A stretch of DNA of 64,000 nucleotides from Rhodococcus aetherivorans (GTDB lineage Bacteria > Actinomycetota > Actinomycetes > Mycobacteriales > Mycobacteriaceae), in NCBI RefSeq assembly GCF_011058165.1, contig NZ_JAALEG010000025.1:1-64000 (forward strand). Direction: 5' to 3'. Numbering within the stretch: position 1 is the stretch's first letter; each line of letters opens with the position of its first letter. Below the pieces are notes generated by a model that saw only the letters and a program-made list of their open reading frames with translations, was not told where the DNA came from and did not search any database. Below, piece after piece: positions 1-7,965 of this stretch. A program made the translations under genes and the position numbers.

Positions 1-53
1 CCCCGGCACCGGCCCCCGCTCCCGAAGCGCCGGCACCGGCGGCCGTGCCTTAG
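1..53 (+). CDS. 3' end of an unidentified gene with a Pro/Ala-rich tail
   Basis: The frame starting at base 3 reads PAPAPAPEAPAPAAVP and then TAG at 51-53. A Pro-Ala tail like this is common at the C-terminus of actinobacterial envelope or cytoplasmic linker proteins, but the rest of the gene lies outside the window. No function can be given. The convergent HAD gene begins its stop at 113. Confidence 0.4.
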   Translation, partial: PAPAPAPEAPAPAAVP

Positions 54-107
54 CCGGCCGCCGGTCCCCTCGCCGGTGCCCTAGCCGGCCGCCGGTCCCC
101 TCGCCGG
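51..107. repeat. 26-base direct repeat, two copies, 31-base period
   Basis: The segment from 51 to 76 (tagccggccgccggtcccct followed by cgccgg) is repeated exactly at 82-107. The repeat begins with the TAG stop of the upstream gene, so the second copy duplicates a stop codon. It lies between two convergent genes. It may be slippage product or part of a GC-rich terminator; no clear U-tract is visible. Confidence 0.7.
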
Positions 108-112
108 GGCCG

Positions 113-934
113 TCACCGCCACCAACGCTCGAGGATGCGGGCTACCCCGTCCTCGGTGTTGGTGGCGGTGACCTCGTCCGCGGCCGCCTTCGTGTCCGGG
201 TGCGCGTTCTCCATCGCGACCCCGTGGCGCGCCATCGACAACATCGGGATGTCGTTGGGCATGTCCCCGAACGCGACGATCCCGTCGGCCGCCACCCCCA
301 GGTGCTCGGCCATCAGCTGCAGGCCCGACGCCTTCGTCACCCCCGAGGCGGAGATCTCGATCAGGCCGTTGTCCGTGGAATAGGTGACGTCCACCAGGCC
401 GCAGAGCTGCGGGGCCAGCGCTTCGGCCATCTCGTGGCTCGTCGCCGACGCCATCCGGATCAGCAGCTTCACCGCCGGCTCGGCGATCACCTCGTGGTCG
501 GCGAGCTCGGTGTTGTCCGGATTCAGCCACGCATGCTCGTAGCCGGGGGCGCTGACGAACTGTGGCGTCGCGGCGTCGTGGGCGCTCGCCCCGATCCGCT
601 CGGCGGCCAGACCGCAGCCGGGCAGCACGCTGTTGGCGACGTCGGCAACCCAGGCCAGCTCGTCCGCGGAGAGCACGGCGGCGCTCAGGACCCGGTCGGC
701 GGCGCTGTCGTAGAGCACCGCGCCGTTGGCGCACACCGCCATGGGCGCGAAACCGAGTTGCTCGATCACCGGCGGAATCCATCGCGGCGGACGGCCGGTG
801 GCCAGGACGAACGGCGTCCCGGAGGACACCACGGCCTGCACCGCCGCGCGGGTACGGTCCGAGACGCGCTCCTCGTCGTCGATGAGGGTGCCGTCGACGT
901 CGGTGGCAACCAGGCTCGGCAGATCTCGGCTCAC
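113..934 (-). CDS. HAD-superfamily hydrolase, Cof/YbjI type
   Basis: A 273-residue cytosolic phosphatase of the haloacid dehalogenase superfamily, Cof subfamily. Motif I is DVDGT near residue 12 (nucleophile Asp and acid/base Asp), a Thr-Gly-Arg motif follows (ATGRPP), and motif IV is GDMPND near the C-terminus, so all catalytic parts are present. Family members dephosphorylate small phosphorylated metabolites such as sugar phosphates, but the substrate cannot be read from sequence. I chose the GTG at 934 because a CACAAT box lies 6 bases upstream, the leaderless arrangement; an ATG at 970 is an alternative. Length matches the family. It sits downstream of plsC on the same strand with a 70-base gap, so the two may be co-transcribed. 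Confidence 0.88.
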   Translation of the reverse strand: MSRDLPSLVATDVDGTLIDDEERVSDRTRAAVQAVVSSGTPFVLATGRPPRWIPPVIEQLGFAPMAVCANGAVLYDSAADRVLSAAVLSADELAWVADVANSVLPGCGLAAERIGASAHDAATPQFVSAPGYEHAWLNPDNTELADHEVIAEPAVKLLIRMASATSHEMAEALAPQLCGLVDVTYSTDNGLIEISASGVTKASGLQLMAEHLGVAADGIVAFGDMPNDIPMLSMARHGVAMENAHPDTKAAADEVTATNTEDGVARILERWWR

Positions 935-1004
935 TTCGCCATTGTGCCGGTCCGCCGCGACACGGCGCATCCGGACGACCCGGGCCTCACCGCGGCTGTC
1001 GTCG

Positions 1005-1766
1005 TCACCGGTCGGTGCCGGCATCCTTCTGCGCCCGGCGGGCCTTGCGCGCGGCGGTGTCGGCGTCGTCGAGCGCCGTGGCCTCCGCGAGCGTGGGCGC
1101 GGTGCCGCCGAGCCGGGCGGGCACCCAGTACGCACCGGCTTCGTGGACGTAGCTGCCCTGCAGTTCCCGCAGCATGCGCTCCATCGTCTCGTGCAGCTCC
1201 GCGGTCAGCTCCGACGCCGACGCGTTCGGCGCGATGGGTTCGCCGACGGCGATCGAGATCGGCGTCTTCGTGCGGCCGAGGCGCTTGGGGTGCCCCTTCG
1301 TCCACACCCGCTGGGACCCCCACATCACCACGGGGATGATCGGCACGTCCGCCTCCAGCGCCATCCGCACGGCACCCGTCTTGAAGCCCTTGATCTCGAA
1401 GCTGCGGCTGATCGTGGCCTCGGGGAAGACCCCGACCAGCTCGCCCGCACGCAGCGCCGCCACCGCCGCGCGGTAGGAGTCGGCGCCGTCGGCCCGGTCG
1501 ACGGGGATGTGCTTCATGGCCCGCATCAGGGGACCGGAGATCTTGTGGTCGAAGACCTCCTTCTTCGCCATGAACCGGATGTAGCGCTTGGAGGTGCGGG
1601 CGGGCAGGCCCGCGTAGGTGAAGTCCATGTAGCCGACGTGGTTCATGGCGATCACGGCGCCACCGACGGCGGGGATGTTCTCGGCGCCGGTGACGGTGAA
1701 CTTCAGTCCCTGCGCGGCGAAGACGGTCCGGGCGAGGCCGATGACGGTCCGGTAGAAGGGTTCCAC
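1005..1766 (-). CDS. 1-acyl-sn-glycerol-3-phosphate acyltransferase (PlsC family)
   Basis: A 253-residue lysophospholipid acyltransferase. Motif I is NHVGYMD (His43 and Asp48 as catalytic pair), motif II is around KHIPVDR (residues 86-92), and motif III is FPEAT near residue 115 where most members have FPEGT. Such enzymes acylate lysophosphatidate to phosphatidate at the inner membrane, though mycolata encode several PlsC paralogues with other acceptors. It starts at a GTG with a TACTCT -10 box 8 bases upstream, so it is probably leaderless. The first 25 residues are weakly hydrophobic and could be a membrane anchor. The divergent neighbour is the MBL/Rieske gene. Confidence 0.88.
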   Translation of the reverse strand: MEPFYRTVIGLARTVFAAQGLKFTVTGAENIPAVGGAVIAMNHVGYMDFTYAGLPARTSKRYIRFMAKKEVFDHKISGPLMRAMKHIPVDRADGADSYRAAVAALRAGELVGVFPEATISRSFEIKGFKTGAVRMALEADVPIIPVVMWGSQRVWTKGHPKRLGRTKTPISIAVGEPIAPNASASELTAELHETMERMLRELQGSYVHEAGAYWVPARLGGTAPTLAEATALDDADTAARKARRAQKDAGTDR

Positions 1767-1939
1767 AGTCGGTCAGAGTAGCCGGATCGGCGGCTGCGGG
1801 CTCCGCCCGATGTCCGCCGCCCGCCCGATTCGGGATCAAAGGCCCGTATCCGGCCCGGGTTCACCGCCTGGGCGCGGCGCCGCACCGGCGTCCCCCTACG
1901 CTGGGTGGTACGTCGGTCAGCACGTCAGGAGGCAACGAA

Positions 1940-3490
1940 GTGCAGATCACCAGCGTCGGACACGCCGGGTTCCACATTCAGACCGCAGCGGGATCGATCC
2001 TGTGCGATCCGTGGGTCAACCCCGCGTACTTCGCGTCGTGGTTCCCCTTCCCGGACAACACGCAGTTGGACTGGGACAAGCTCGGCGACGTCGACTACCT
2101 GTACGTCTCGCACCTGCACAAGGACCACTTCGACCCGGAGAACCTGAGCAAGCACGTCAACAAGGACGCGACGGTGCTGCTGCCCGACTTCCCGGTCCCG
2201 GACCTGCGCCGCGACCTCGAGCAGCTCGGGTTCACGAAGTTCCTCGAGACGACCGATTCCGTCAAGCACACCGTCAGCGGCCCCAAGGGCGACCTCGACG
2301 TCATGATCATCGCCCTGCGCGCGCCCGCGGACGGGCCGATCGGCGACTCCGGCCTCGTCGTCTCGGACGGCGAGACCACGGTGTTCAACATGAACGACGC
2401 CCGCCCGGTCGAGATGGACTCGATGCTCGAGGCGTTCGGTCGGATCGACGTCCACCTGCTGCAGTACTCGGGCGCGATCTGGTACCCGATGGTCTACGAC
2501 ATCCCCAAGCGCACCAAGGCGAACTTCGGCAAGCAGAAGCGCCAGCGCGGCATGGATCGCTGCCGCAGCTACATCGACCAGGTCGGCGCGACGTGGGTGG
2601 TCCCGTCGGCCGGGCCGCCGGTGTTCCTCGATCCGGCGCTGCGCCACCTCAACGACGACCACGGCGACGAGGGCAACATCTTCCCCGACCAGATGGTCTT
2701 CCTCGAGCAGATGCGCCTCCACGGCAACGACGGCGGCGTGCTGATGATCCCCGGTTCGGTGCTCGAGGTGCACGGCAGCACGTCGATGACGCTGACCCAC
2801 CCGATCCCGGACGCCGACGTCGAGCGGATCTTCACCGACAAGGCCCCGTACATCGAGGAGATGGCGCAGCGCCTGGCCCCTGTGCTCGAGGCCGAGAAGG
2901 CGACGTGGGCCCCCGCCGAGGGCGAGCCGCTGCTCGGCCCGCTCAAGGCGAAGTTCGAGCCGATCATGGCGCAGTCCGATCTGATCTGCGACGGCATCGG
3001 CTACCCCGTCGGCCTGGTGATGGGCGAGGAGACGGTCGTGCTGGACTTCCCCAAGCGGGTCGTCCGCGAACCCATCGAGGGAGAAGGCAAGTACCGCTAC
3101 GGTTTCCGCATCGCGCCGGAGCTGGTGCGCACTGTCCTGCGCGACGACGAGCCGGACTGGGTGAACACCATCTTCCTGTCCACCCGCTTCGAGGCGTGGC
3201 GTGTGGGCGGCTACAACGAATTCCTCTACACGTTCTTCAAGTGCCTCACCGACGAGCGGATCGCCTACGCGGACGGCTGGTTCGCGGAGGCCCACGACGA
3301 TTCCGCGTCGATCGAGCTGGGCGGGTTCGAGATCCAGCGCCGCTGCCCGCACCTGAAGGCCGACCTGTCGAAGTTCGGTGTCGTCGAGGGCACCAGCCTC
3401 ACCTGCAACCTGCACGGCTGGCAGTGGGACCTCGTGACCGGCCGCTGCAAGACCTCCCGCGGTCACGAGCTGCGCTCCCGCAAGCTCTGA
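1940..3490 (+). CDS. Metallo-beta-lactamase-fold protein with C-terminal Rieske [2Fe-2S] domain
   Basis: A 516-residue two-domain protein. The N-terminal part is an MBL fold of the UlaG/CMP-NeuAc-hydroxylase type with HLHKDH at residues 58-63, a HxHxDH metal site. The last 50 residues carry a Rieske cluster signature: C469-P-H471, then C489-N-L-H492. This pairing is known in CMP-N-acetylneuraminate hydroxylase-like proteins and in uncharacterised actinobacterial relatives, where the order differs. An oxidoreductase role is likely, but the substrate is unknown. The GTG start is fixed by a strong AGGAGG 7 bases upstream. It stands alone, ending at a large inverted repeat shared with the convergent gene. 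Confidence 0.85.
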   Translation: MQITSVGHAGFHIQTAAGSILCDPWVNPAYFASWFPFPDNTQLDWDKLGDVDYLYVSHLHKDHFDPENLSKHVNKDATVLLPDFPVPDLRRDLEQLGFTKFLETTDSVKHTVSGPKGDLDVMIIALRAPADGPIGDSGLVVSDGETTVFNMNDARPVEMDSMLEAFGRIDVHLLQYSGAIWYPMVYDIPKRTKANFGKQKRQRGMDRCRSYIDQVGATWVVPSAGPPVFLDPALRHLNDDHGDEGNIFPDQMVFLEQMRLHGNDGGVLMIPGSVLEVHGSTSMTLTHPIPDADVERIFTDKAPYIEEMAQRLAPVLEAEKATWAPAEGEPLLGPLKAKFEPIMAQSDLICDGIGYPVGLVMGEETVVLDFPKRVVREPIEGEGKYRYGFRIAPELVRTVLRDDEPDWVNTIFLSTRFEAWRVGGYNEFLYTFFKCLTDERIAYADGWFAEAHDDSASIELGGFEIQRRCPHLKADLSKFGVVEGTSLTCNLHGWQWDLVTGRCKTSRGHELRSRKL

Positions 3491-3509
3491 CCCCCCGTCG
3501 CGTGGGTGT

Positions 3510-3560
3510 GGCCGAATGTCACATGGGTTCAGTTCGATCGAACGCGTGTGACATTCGGCC
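3510..3560. terminator. Perfect 14-bp inverted repeat with a nested palindrome between convergent genes
   Basis: Bases 3510-3523 (GGCCGAATGTCACA) are the exact reverse complement of 3547-3560. Within the 23-base spacer, GTTCGATCGAAC (3532-3543) is itself a perfect palindrome. The structure lies 19 bases after the MBL/Rieske stop and covers the last codons of the convergent heptad-repeat gene, whose stop is at 3529-3531. It is best read as a bidirectional terminator or a dispersed intergenic repeat; there is no obvious poly-U run. Confidence 0.6.
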
Positions 3561-4506
3561 GCAGCACGTTCGGCAACAGTGCCGGCACGGCGAGCACCAG
3601 CGCCCCCAGCGCGACGAGCGCATACGGCCACCACTGCCGCTCGGCGGTCGTCTCCACCGCCGCCCCGACGTCGCCCGACGACGCCGGGGCCGGCGACTTC
3701 GGCAGCGCGGCCGTCGCTTCCCGCACGTTGTCCGAGACTCCCTCGATCACCCCGGTGACCGGGCCGACGCCGTCCACGAGCTGTCCGGTGCCGTCGACGA
3801 GCTGCCGGCCGCCGTCGTCGAGGAGCATCAGTCCGTCGCGTAGCTGCCGCGAGCCGTCGGCGGCCTGCACCATGCCGGCGACGAACTGCGCGTCCGGGTC
3901 GCTCAATTCGTAGGCGAGCTGCCGCGCGCCGCCGCGCAGCTGCTCGAGCTGCGCGAGCGTCTCCGGGCCGAGCCCCTCGGTGTTCAGCCGTCCGACGAGC
4001 CCGTCGAGCCGGGCGGCGGCCTCCTGGGACACCGGGTCGGGCGATTGCCGCAGGGTGCCGGCGACGACGGTCAGCTGCTCGGTCACGCCCGCCTGCATCT
4101 CCCCGAAGCCGGTGAGCCGGTCGACGACCTGGTCGACGCCATCGCTGACCTGGGTCGCACCGTCGCCGAGCAGGCCCACCCCGCCCTGGAGCTGACCGAG
4201 CCCGTCGGCGAGCTGCTGCCCACCCGCGCTGGCCTGCGCGAGCCCGTCGGCGAGCTGGTGGGCGCCGTCGTCGAGCTGGCGGCTGCCGTCGGTGAGCTGC
4301 CCGACCCCACCGCCGAGAAGCGCGAGCGGCAACCCGGCCTGCTGAAGGTTGTTGCGGGTGCCGGAAAGCGGGTCGCCGGTCGCGGCGGGCGGTGCGTCGG
4401 CCGGCGTCGCGACGGCGGGCGCGTCGGCGTACGCGAAGGCGGAACCGGTACCGATCAGGCCGAGACCGGCGGCGACGAACAGGGCGGGAACGAGACGAGC
4501 ACGCAT
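3529..4506 (-). CDS. Secreted/membrane protein with Leu-x-x-Gly heptad repeats
   Basis: A 325-residue envelope protein. An N-terminal signal sequence (MRARLVPALFVAAGLGLIGT, then GSAFAYA) is followed by heptads such as QLTDGSRQLDDGAHQLADGL and a second block near residues 215-245, which resemble the YhgE/Pip X3LX2G repeat. A C-terminal hydrophobic helix (about residues 290-312) ends in a short basic tail. Repeats of this kind form long coiled-coil stalks in MmpL/YhgE-associated proteins; the exact role is unknown. A TAACGT box 8 bases before the ATG suggests a leaderless start. The last codons lie within the 3510-3560 dyad. It is divergent from nothing: the MFS gene lies just upstream on the same strand. 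Confidence 0.75.
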   Translation of the reverse strand: MRARLVPALFVAAGLGLIGTGSAFAYADAPAVATPADAPPAATGDPLSGTRNNLQQAGLPLALLGGGVGQLTDGSRQLDDGAHQLADGLAQASAGGQQLADGLGQLQGGVGLLGDGATQVSDGVDQVVDRLTGFGEMQAGVTEQLTVVAGTLRQSPDPVSQEAAARLDGLVGRLNTEGLGPETLAQLEQLRGGARQLAYELSDPDAQFVAGMVQAADGSRQLRDGLMLLDDGGRQLVDGTGQLVDGVGPVTGVIEGVSDNVREATAALPKSPAPASSGDVGAAVETTAERQWWPYALVALGALVLAVPALLPNVLRPNVTRVRSN

Positions 4507-4517
4507 GGCGGAGGACG

Positions 4518-5696
4518 TTAGTCCGGCGAATTAAGAGGGGACTGAGACGGCGGCAGCCACCGCACCGCCGCGACGGCCAGGCCGAGCAGGGGCACCGCCC
4601 ACGCGGCGAGCACCGCCGCCAGCGGCAGCCAGACCGTTCCGAGCGCGAAGCCGGCGTAGACCGCCACCGACGCGACCTCGCCGACGAGGCCCGACACCGA
4701 CGTCACGGTCGCGCGGGCGGTCCCGCTCATCGCGTCCTGCATCCGCGCCTCGGCGACGATCATCGCGTTGTGCAGGGCGCCGTAGCCGATGCCGATCGCC
4801 ACGAATCCCGCCGCGCCGCCGAGCGCGGCACCCGCCGCCAGCAGCACACCCCCGGCGGCGATCACCGCCCCCATGGCGCGACCGGTCATTGCCGCGGTGC
4901 GGCCGGCCGTCGCGGCGCCGAGCACCTGTCCCGCAACGGTGATCGCCACCAGCACCGGCGCCGCGGACGTGCTCGAGCCACCCTCGCGCGCCAGCAACGC
5001 GAAGTACTCCTCGAACGCGAGGCACGCCGACAGCAGCGCCGCGAGCAGCACCGCGCGGCGCACCACGGCGCTGCGTCGCGCCTCGCTCGTCCCGGCGTGC
5101 AGCACCGCCAGGTAGCGGGTCACGAAAGCGCCTGGAACGGCGCCTGTCTCGTCCGCCGAGGCGTGACGGGGGGCGGCCGGCAGGGTGAGGACGAGCAACC
5201 CGTTGCCGACGGTGATCGCCACCGACAACCACCCCACCGTCGCGTAGCCGCCCACCGCGAACAGCGGCGCGGCCGACAGCGTCGCGGCGAGGACGCACAG
5301 CGTCTCGCCGGCGTTCGCGTAGCCCAGTACCGCCGGATACCGGTGCGCCGCCCCGCGTGCGGACAGTTCGTCGTACACCAGGGCCTCGAACGTCCCGGAC
5401 TTCAGCGACTCGCTGATCCCCCACGCCACGAAGCCCGCCGCGAACCCCCAGTAACCCGGGAACAGCAGCCACAGGGCGAAGCCCGCGGTGAACAGGACCG
5501 CGCTGAGCAGCAACAGGCCCCGGCGGGACACCGTGTCGGCCCACGCGCCCGACGGCACCTCCGCGACGAACGCCACGACGGACCACAGCACGAAGAGCGA
5601 CGAGATCTCGCCCGTACCGAGGCCGTGGTCCTCGAACAGGAGGGCGTACAGGCCGTAGAGCGGCACGAGTTCGCGGGTGGCCGCGTACGCCACCAC
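4518..5696 (-). CDS. MFS transporter
   Basis: A 392-residue major facilitator with about 12 hydrophobic segments. The loop between helices 2 and 3 reads GAWADTVSRRG, the motif-A position in MFS carriers (GxxxDrxxRr), supporting drug/metabolite:H+ antiport. The start is a GTG at 5696; an in-frame TGA only 33 bases upstream rules out a longer protein, so helix 1 begins almost at once. The gene is 12 bases upstream of the heptad-repeat gene on the same strand, suggesting an operon. No substrate can be assigned. Confidence 0.8.
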   Translation of the reverse strand: MVAYAATRELVPLYGLYALLFEDHGLGTGEISSLFVLWSVVAFVAEVPSGAWADTVSRRGLLLLSAVLFTAGFALWLLFPGYWGFAAGFVAWGISESLKSGTFEALVYDELSARGAAHRYPAVLGYANAGETLCVLAATLSAAPLFAVGGYATVGWLSVAITVGNGLLVLTLPAAPRHASADETGAVPGAFVTRYLAVLHAGTSEARRSAVVRRAVLLAALLSACLAFEEYFALLAREGGSSTSAAPVLVAITVAGQVLGAATAGRTAAMTGRAMGAVIAAGGVLLAAGAALGGAAGFVAIGIGYGALHNAMIVAEARMQDAMSGTARATVTSVSGLVGEVASVAVYAGFALGTVWLPLAAVLAAWAVPLLGLAVAAVRWLPPSQSPLNSPD

Positions 5697-5798
5697 ACGA
5701 ACGGTCAGGGAAGAGGCGGAGCCGGATCAACATCGGTGGCGCATGGCTCCAGGGTGGCACGCGCGGACGGGTTTGTCACCGCGCGATACGGTCGGCGG

Positions 5799-6284
5799 GT
5801 GACCGAACGCCAGCGCACCTACACGTGGGACGACCCCGCCCCGACGTCCGCCGCGAACCGCGACATGCAGGGCCTCGACTTCCTGCGCGGCCTGATCGAC
5901 GGCTCCATCCCGCACCATCCGACGTCGCGCACGCTCGGCTTCCGGGTGACCGACGCCCGCGAGGGCTGGGTGGAGGTGAGCATGGAACCGCAGGAGTTCC
6001 ACGCCAACGCGGTGGGCAGCGTGCACGGCGGCGTGATCGCGACGATGTTCGACACCGCGATGGGGTTCAGCGTGTCGAGCACGCTCGAGGCCGGTGTCGG
6101 GTACACGACCCTGGACCTGCAGGTGCGGTATCTGCGGCCGGTCCAGGCCGGCAACGGCGTCGTCCGCGTGCACGGCATCTGCGAGTACAGCGGCCGTCGC
6201 ACCGCCACCGCCCGCGGCGAGGCCCGCGACGAGAACGACCGGTTGCTCGCGACCGCGTCGACCACCTGCCTGATTCTGCGCTGA
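5799..6284 (+). CDS. PaaI-type hotdog-fold thioesterase
   Basis: A 161-residue hotdog-fold acyl-CoA thioesterase. The signature HANAVGSVHGGVIATMFDTA, with the HGG turn and the following Asp, matches the PaaI/YbgC class, in which the helix N-terminus and an acidic residue activate water against acyl-CoA thioesters. Substrate is unknown; phenylacetate genes are not nearby. The GTG start at 5799 is preceded by TACGGT at 5787-5792 with a 6-base gap, a textbook leaderless promoter. Divergent from the MFS gene (103 bases apart). Confidence 0.85.
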   Translation: MTERQRTYTWDDPAPTSAANRDMQGLDFLRGLIDGSIPHHPTSRTLGFRVTDAREGWVEVSMEPQEFHANAVGSVHGGVIATMFDTAMGFSVSSTLEAGVGYTTLDLQVRYLRPVQAGNGVVRVHGICEYSGRRTATARGEARDENDRLLATASTTCLILR

Positions 6285-6315
6285 CAACCGTCGCCGGACC
6301 CGCACACTGAAGTGC

Positions 6316-6708
6316 ATGAGCGTGGAACGCATCGCACTGGACCGCTTCTTCACCCTGTACGGAGAGGCGCTCGCCGGGTTCGACGCCGAGGCCTCGGCCG
6401 CGCTGTGGGGTGAACCGGGCACGATCCTGACGGATTCGTTCGCCGGATCGCTGGCGAACCGGAAGGAGATCACCGAGGCGCTCACGCAGAGCAACGAGAC
6501 CTACCGGAAGCACGGCCTCGCCGGTGTGGGGCACGAGTTGCTCGACCTCTCCCCGGTCACCGACAAGATCGTGCGGGCCCGGGTGCGCTGGTCGTTCCGC
6601 GACGCGAACGACGCCGTGATGGCCACCAGCGACTACGAGTATCTGCTGCGCGACGACCCCGACGGCCTGCACGCGTACGTGGCCGTCGGCTGCGACCCGG
6701 GCAGCTGA
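6316..6708 (+). CDS. NTF2-like/SnoaL-like small protein
   Basis: A 130-residue protein with the alpha/beta cone pattern of NTF2-like proteins: a first helix ALDRFFTLYGEALAGFDAEA, then LWGEPGTILTDSF, and late strands with ARVRWSFRDANDAVMATSDY. Members are enzymes or ligand-binding proteins of many kinds; no catalytic residues are diagnostic here. It lies 31 bases after the thioesterase on the same strand and may share its transcript. It ends 3 bases from the convergent DUF6492 gene, which marks the edge of the polysaccharide locus. Confidence 0.7.
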   Translation: MSVERIALDRFFTLYGEALAGFDAEASAALWGEPGTILTDSFAGSLANRKEITEALTQSNETYRKHGLAGVGHELLDLSPVTDKIVRARVRWSFRDANDAVMATSDYEYLLRDDPDGLHAYVAVGCDPGS

Positions 6709-6711
6709 GCC

Positions 6712-7638
6712 TCAGAAATCCTTCACGCGCTCGGCCGCCGCGTCGAGCACGTACCGGCGTATGTCGGGTGGTGTCCGTGACGTGGACTGGACGTGGACGG
6801 CGACATCGTCGGGACCGATCGAGTCCACGAACCGGACAGCAGCGGCCCGATCGAGAGGCGTCGTACCCCAATGGCTGCGGCACAAGGTGTCCGATCGCGT
6901 GAACGATCGATCGGCGTCGGTGCCGAGACGATCGACGTAGGTGCCGTACAGGAAGCACTCGGAGAAGTGGAGTTCTCGGGCGACGGCAGCCCGCCAGTCG
7001 TCGCCGGTGACCTCGCGGACGCGCTCGCCCACCCTTCGGACGATTCGAGGATCCCATGTCAGAAACGACGTCACATAGTCGGCCGACGGGTCCGACGACC
7101 GCGCGTCGAGGCCGAGAAGCCGATTCGCGGCATCGCGCCAAGCCGCGTGTCTCGCCATCGCAGTAGTGATCCCGCCGGGCAGTCGGTAGAATCTGACCGC
7201 TCCGCCGCGGAGGAAATCGTCGGCACCGACAGGGCGGATCAGCGCAACATCGGAATCGACGAGCAGAACCACGTTCGCCTCGATGCGGCTCGTCGCTGCG
7301 AGTTTGACGATCTGCTGCAGTACCCAACCGCGGACCGGTGGCCAGGGCCGCAGCAGGTTGAGCGCTTCCACTCTCGCCACTCTCGACATCCGGGGGATTC
7401 CCCTCAATCGGCTCCCCAGTGGATACGTGGACAGAAAGGAACGCGGCAGCAGTGCGTCGATCGGATGCACCGTCAGCCGACGGGATTCGATGGTCGTGAA
7501 CAGCGCGACGTCGCGGTTCGGCACGACGACATGGTGGACGACATCGTCCGACGTGTACTGCACGACCGACGAATGCAGTTCCGTGAAATGCCGGAAATCC
7601 GGTCTGTAACTTGCAGTCAGTACGGCGAGGGTACCCAA
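6712..7638 (-). CDS. DUF6492-like putative glycosyltransferase
   Basis: A 308-residue protein with a nucleotide-sugar-binding style N-terminus (LAVLTASYRPDFRHF) and a DxD-type motif in VVLLVDSDVALI (Asp128 and Asp130), which in GT-A enzymes holds the metal of a nucleotide sugar. The overall pattern matches DUF6492 proteins found in capsule and exopolysaccharide loci, from memory. It starts at TTG 7638 behind a purine-rich GGAGGGGG. It is the first gene of the polysaccharide region, transcribed outward from a shared 327-base intergenic region. Confidence 0.65.
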   Translation of the reverse strand: MGTLAVLTASYRPDFRHFTELHSSVVQYTSDDVVHHVVVPNRDVALFTTIESRRLTVHPIDALLPRSFLSTYPLGSRLRGIPRMSRVARVEALNLLRPWPPVRGWVLQQIVKLAATSRIEANVVLLVDSDVALIRPVGADDFLRGGAVRFYRLPGGITTAMARHAAWRDAANRLLGLDARSSDPSADYVTSFLTWDPRIVRRVGERVREVTGDDWRAAVARELHFSECFLYGTYVDRLGTDADRSFTRSDTLCRSHWGTTPLDRAAAVRFVDSIGPDDVAVHVQSTSRTPPDIRRYVLDAAAERVKDF

Positions 7639-7965
7639 CTCCCCCTCCGATCCGATCTGCGCTCGAGTTCACGCATGGAGCCTCCGCCGTGCTCGCGTGA
7701 CATCGGCGCACGGCAGATCACCGATCTCGGCCATTCACTTTCGAATCTACCGACCGAGACACGACCGTGTGGCGTTTCGGGTACAACACGGACGATCCCA
7801 CAGGCTTCCGGTATCACAGCCTTCCGGTATACAGTCGTCCATCCGACGTCGTTCCGCCGTCCACTATTCAGGCACGAGGCCGTGCCCGATTGCCACGGGC
7901 AGGTACGGTATCCGATACCCGGTGAAGCTCCCCCTGCCGATACATGTGGCGGCTACCCTCGGTTT
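7639..7965. promoter_or_regulatory. 327-base divergent promoter region of the polysaccharide locus
   Basis: No gene is visible. The stretch is less GC-rich than its surroundings. CTTCCGGTAT-CACAG occurs at 7805-7819 and CTTCCGGTATACAG at 7821-7834, a 16-base-spaced direct repeat that could bind a regulator. TACCCT at 7954-7959 with a 6-base gap to GTG 7966 is a leaderless promoter for the rightward glycosyltransferase gene. Confidence 0.55.

Noticed and set aside
1925-3634. 569-residue minus-strand ORF antisense to the MBL/Rieske gene
   Set aside because: Typical high-GC antisense shadow; the plus strand has intact MBL and Rieske motifs and a strong ribosome site.
4392-5798. Long N-terminal extension of the thioesterase frame
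   Set aside because: It covers the MFS gene on the other strand and is very Arg-rich; the leaderless GTG at 5799 is convincing.
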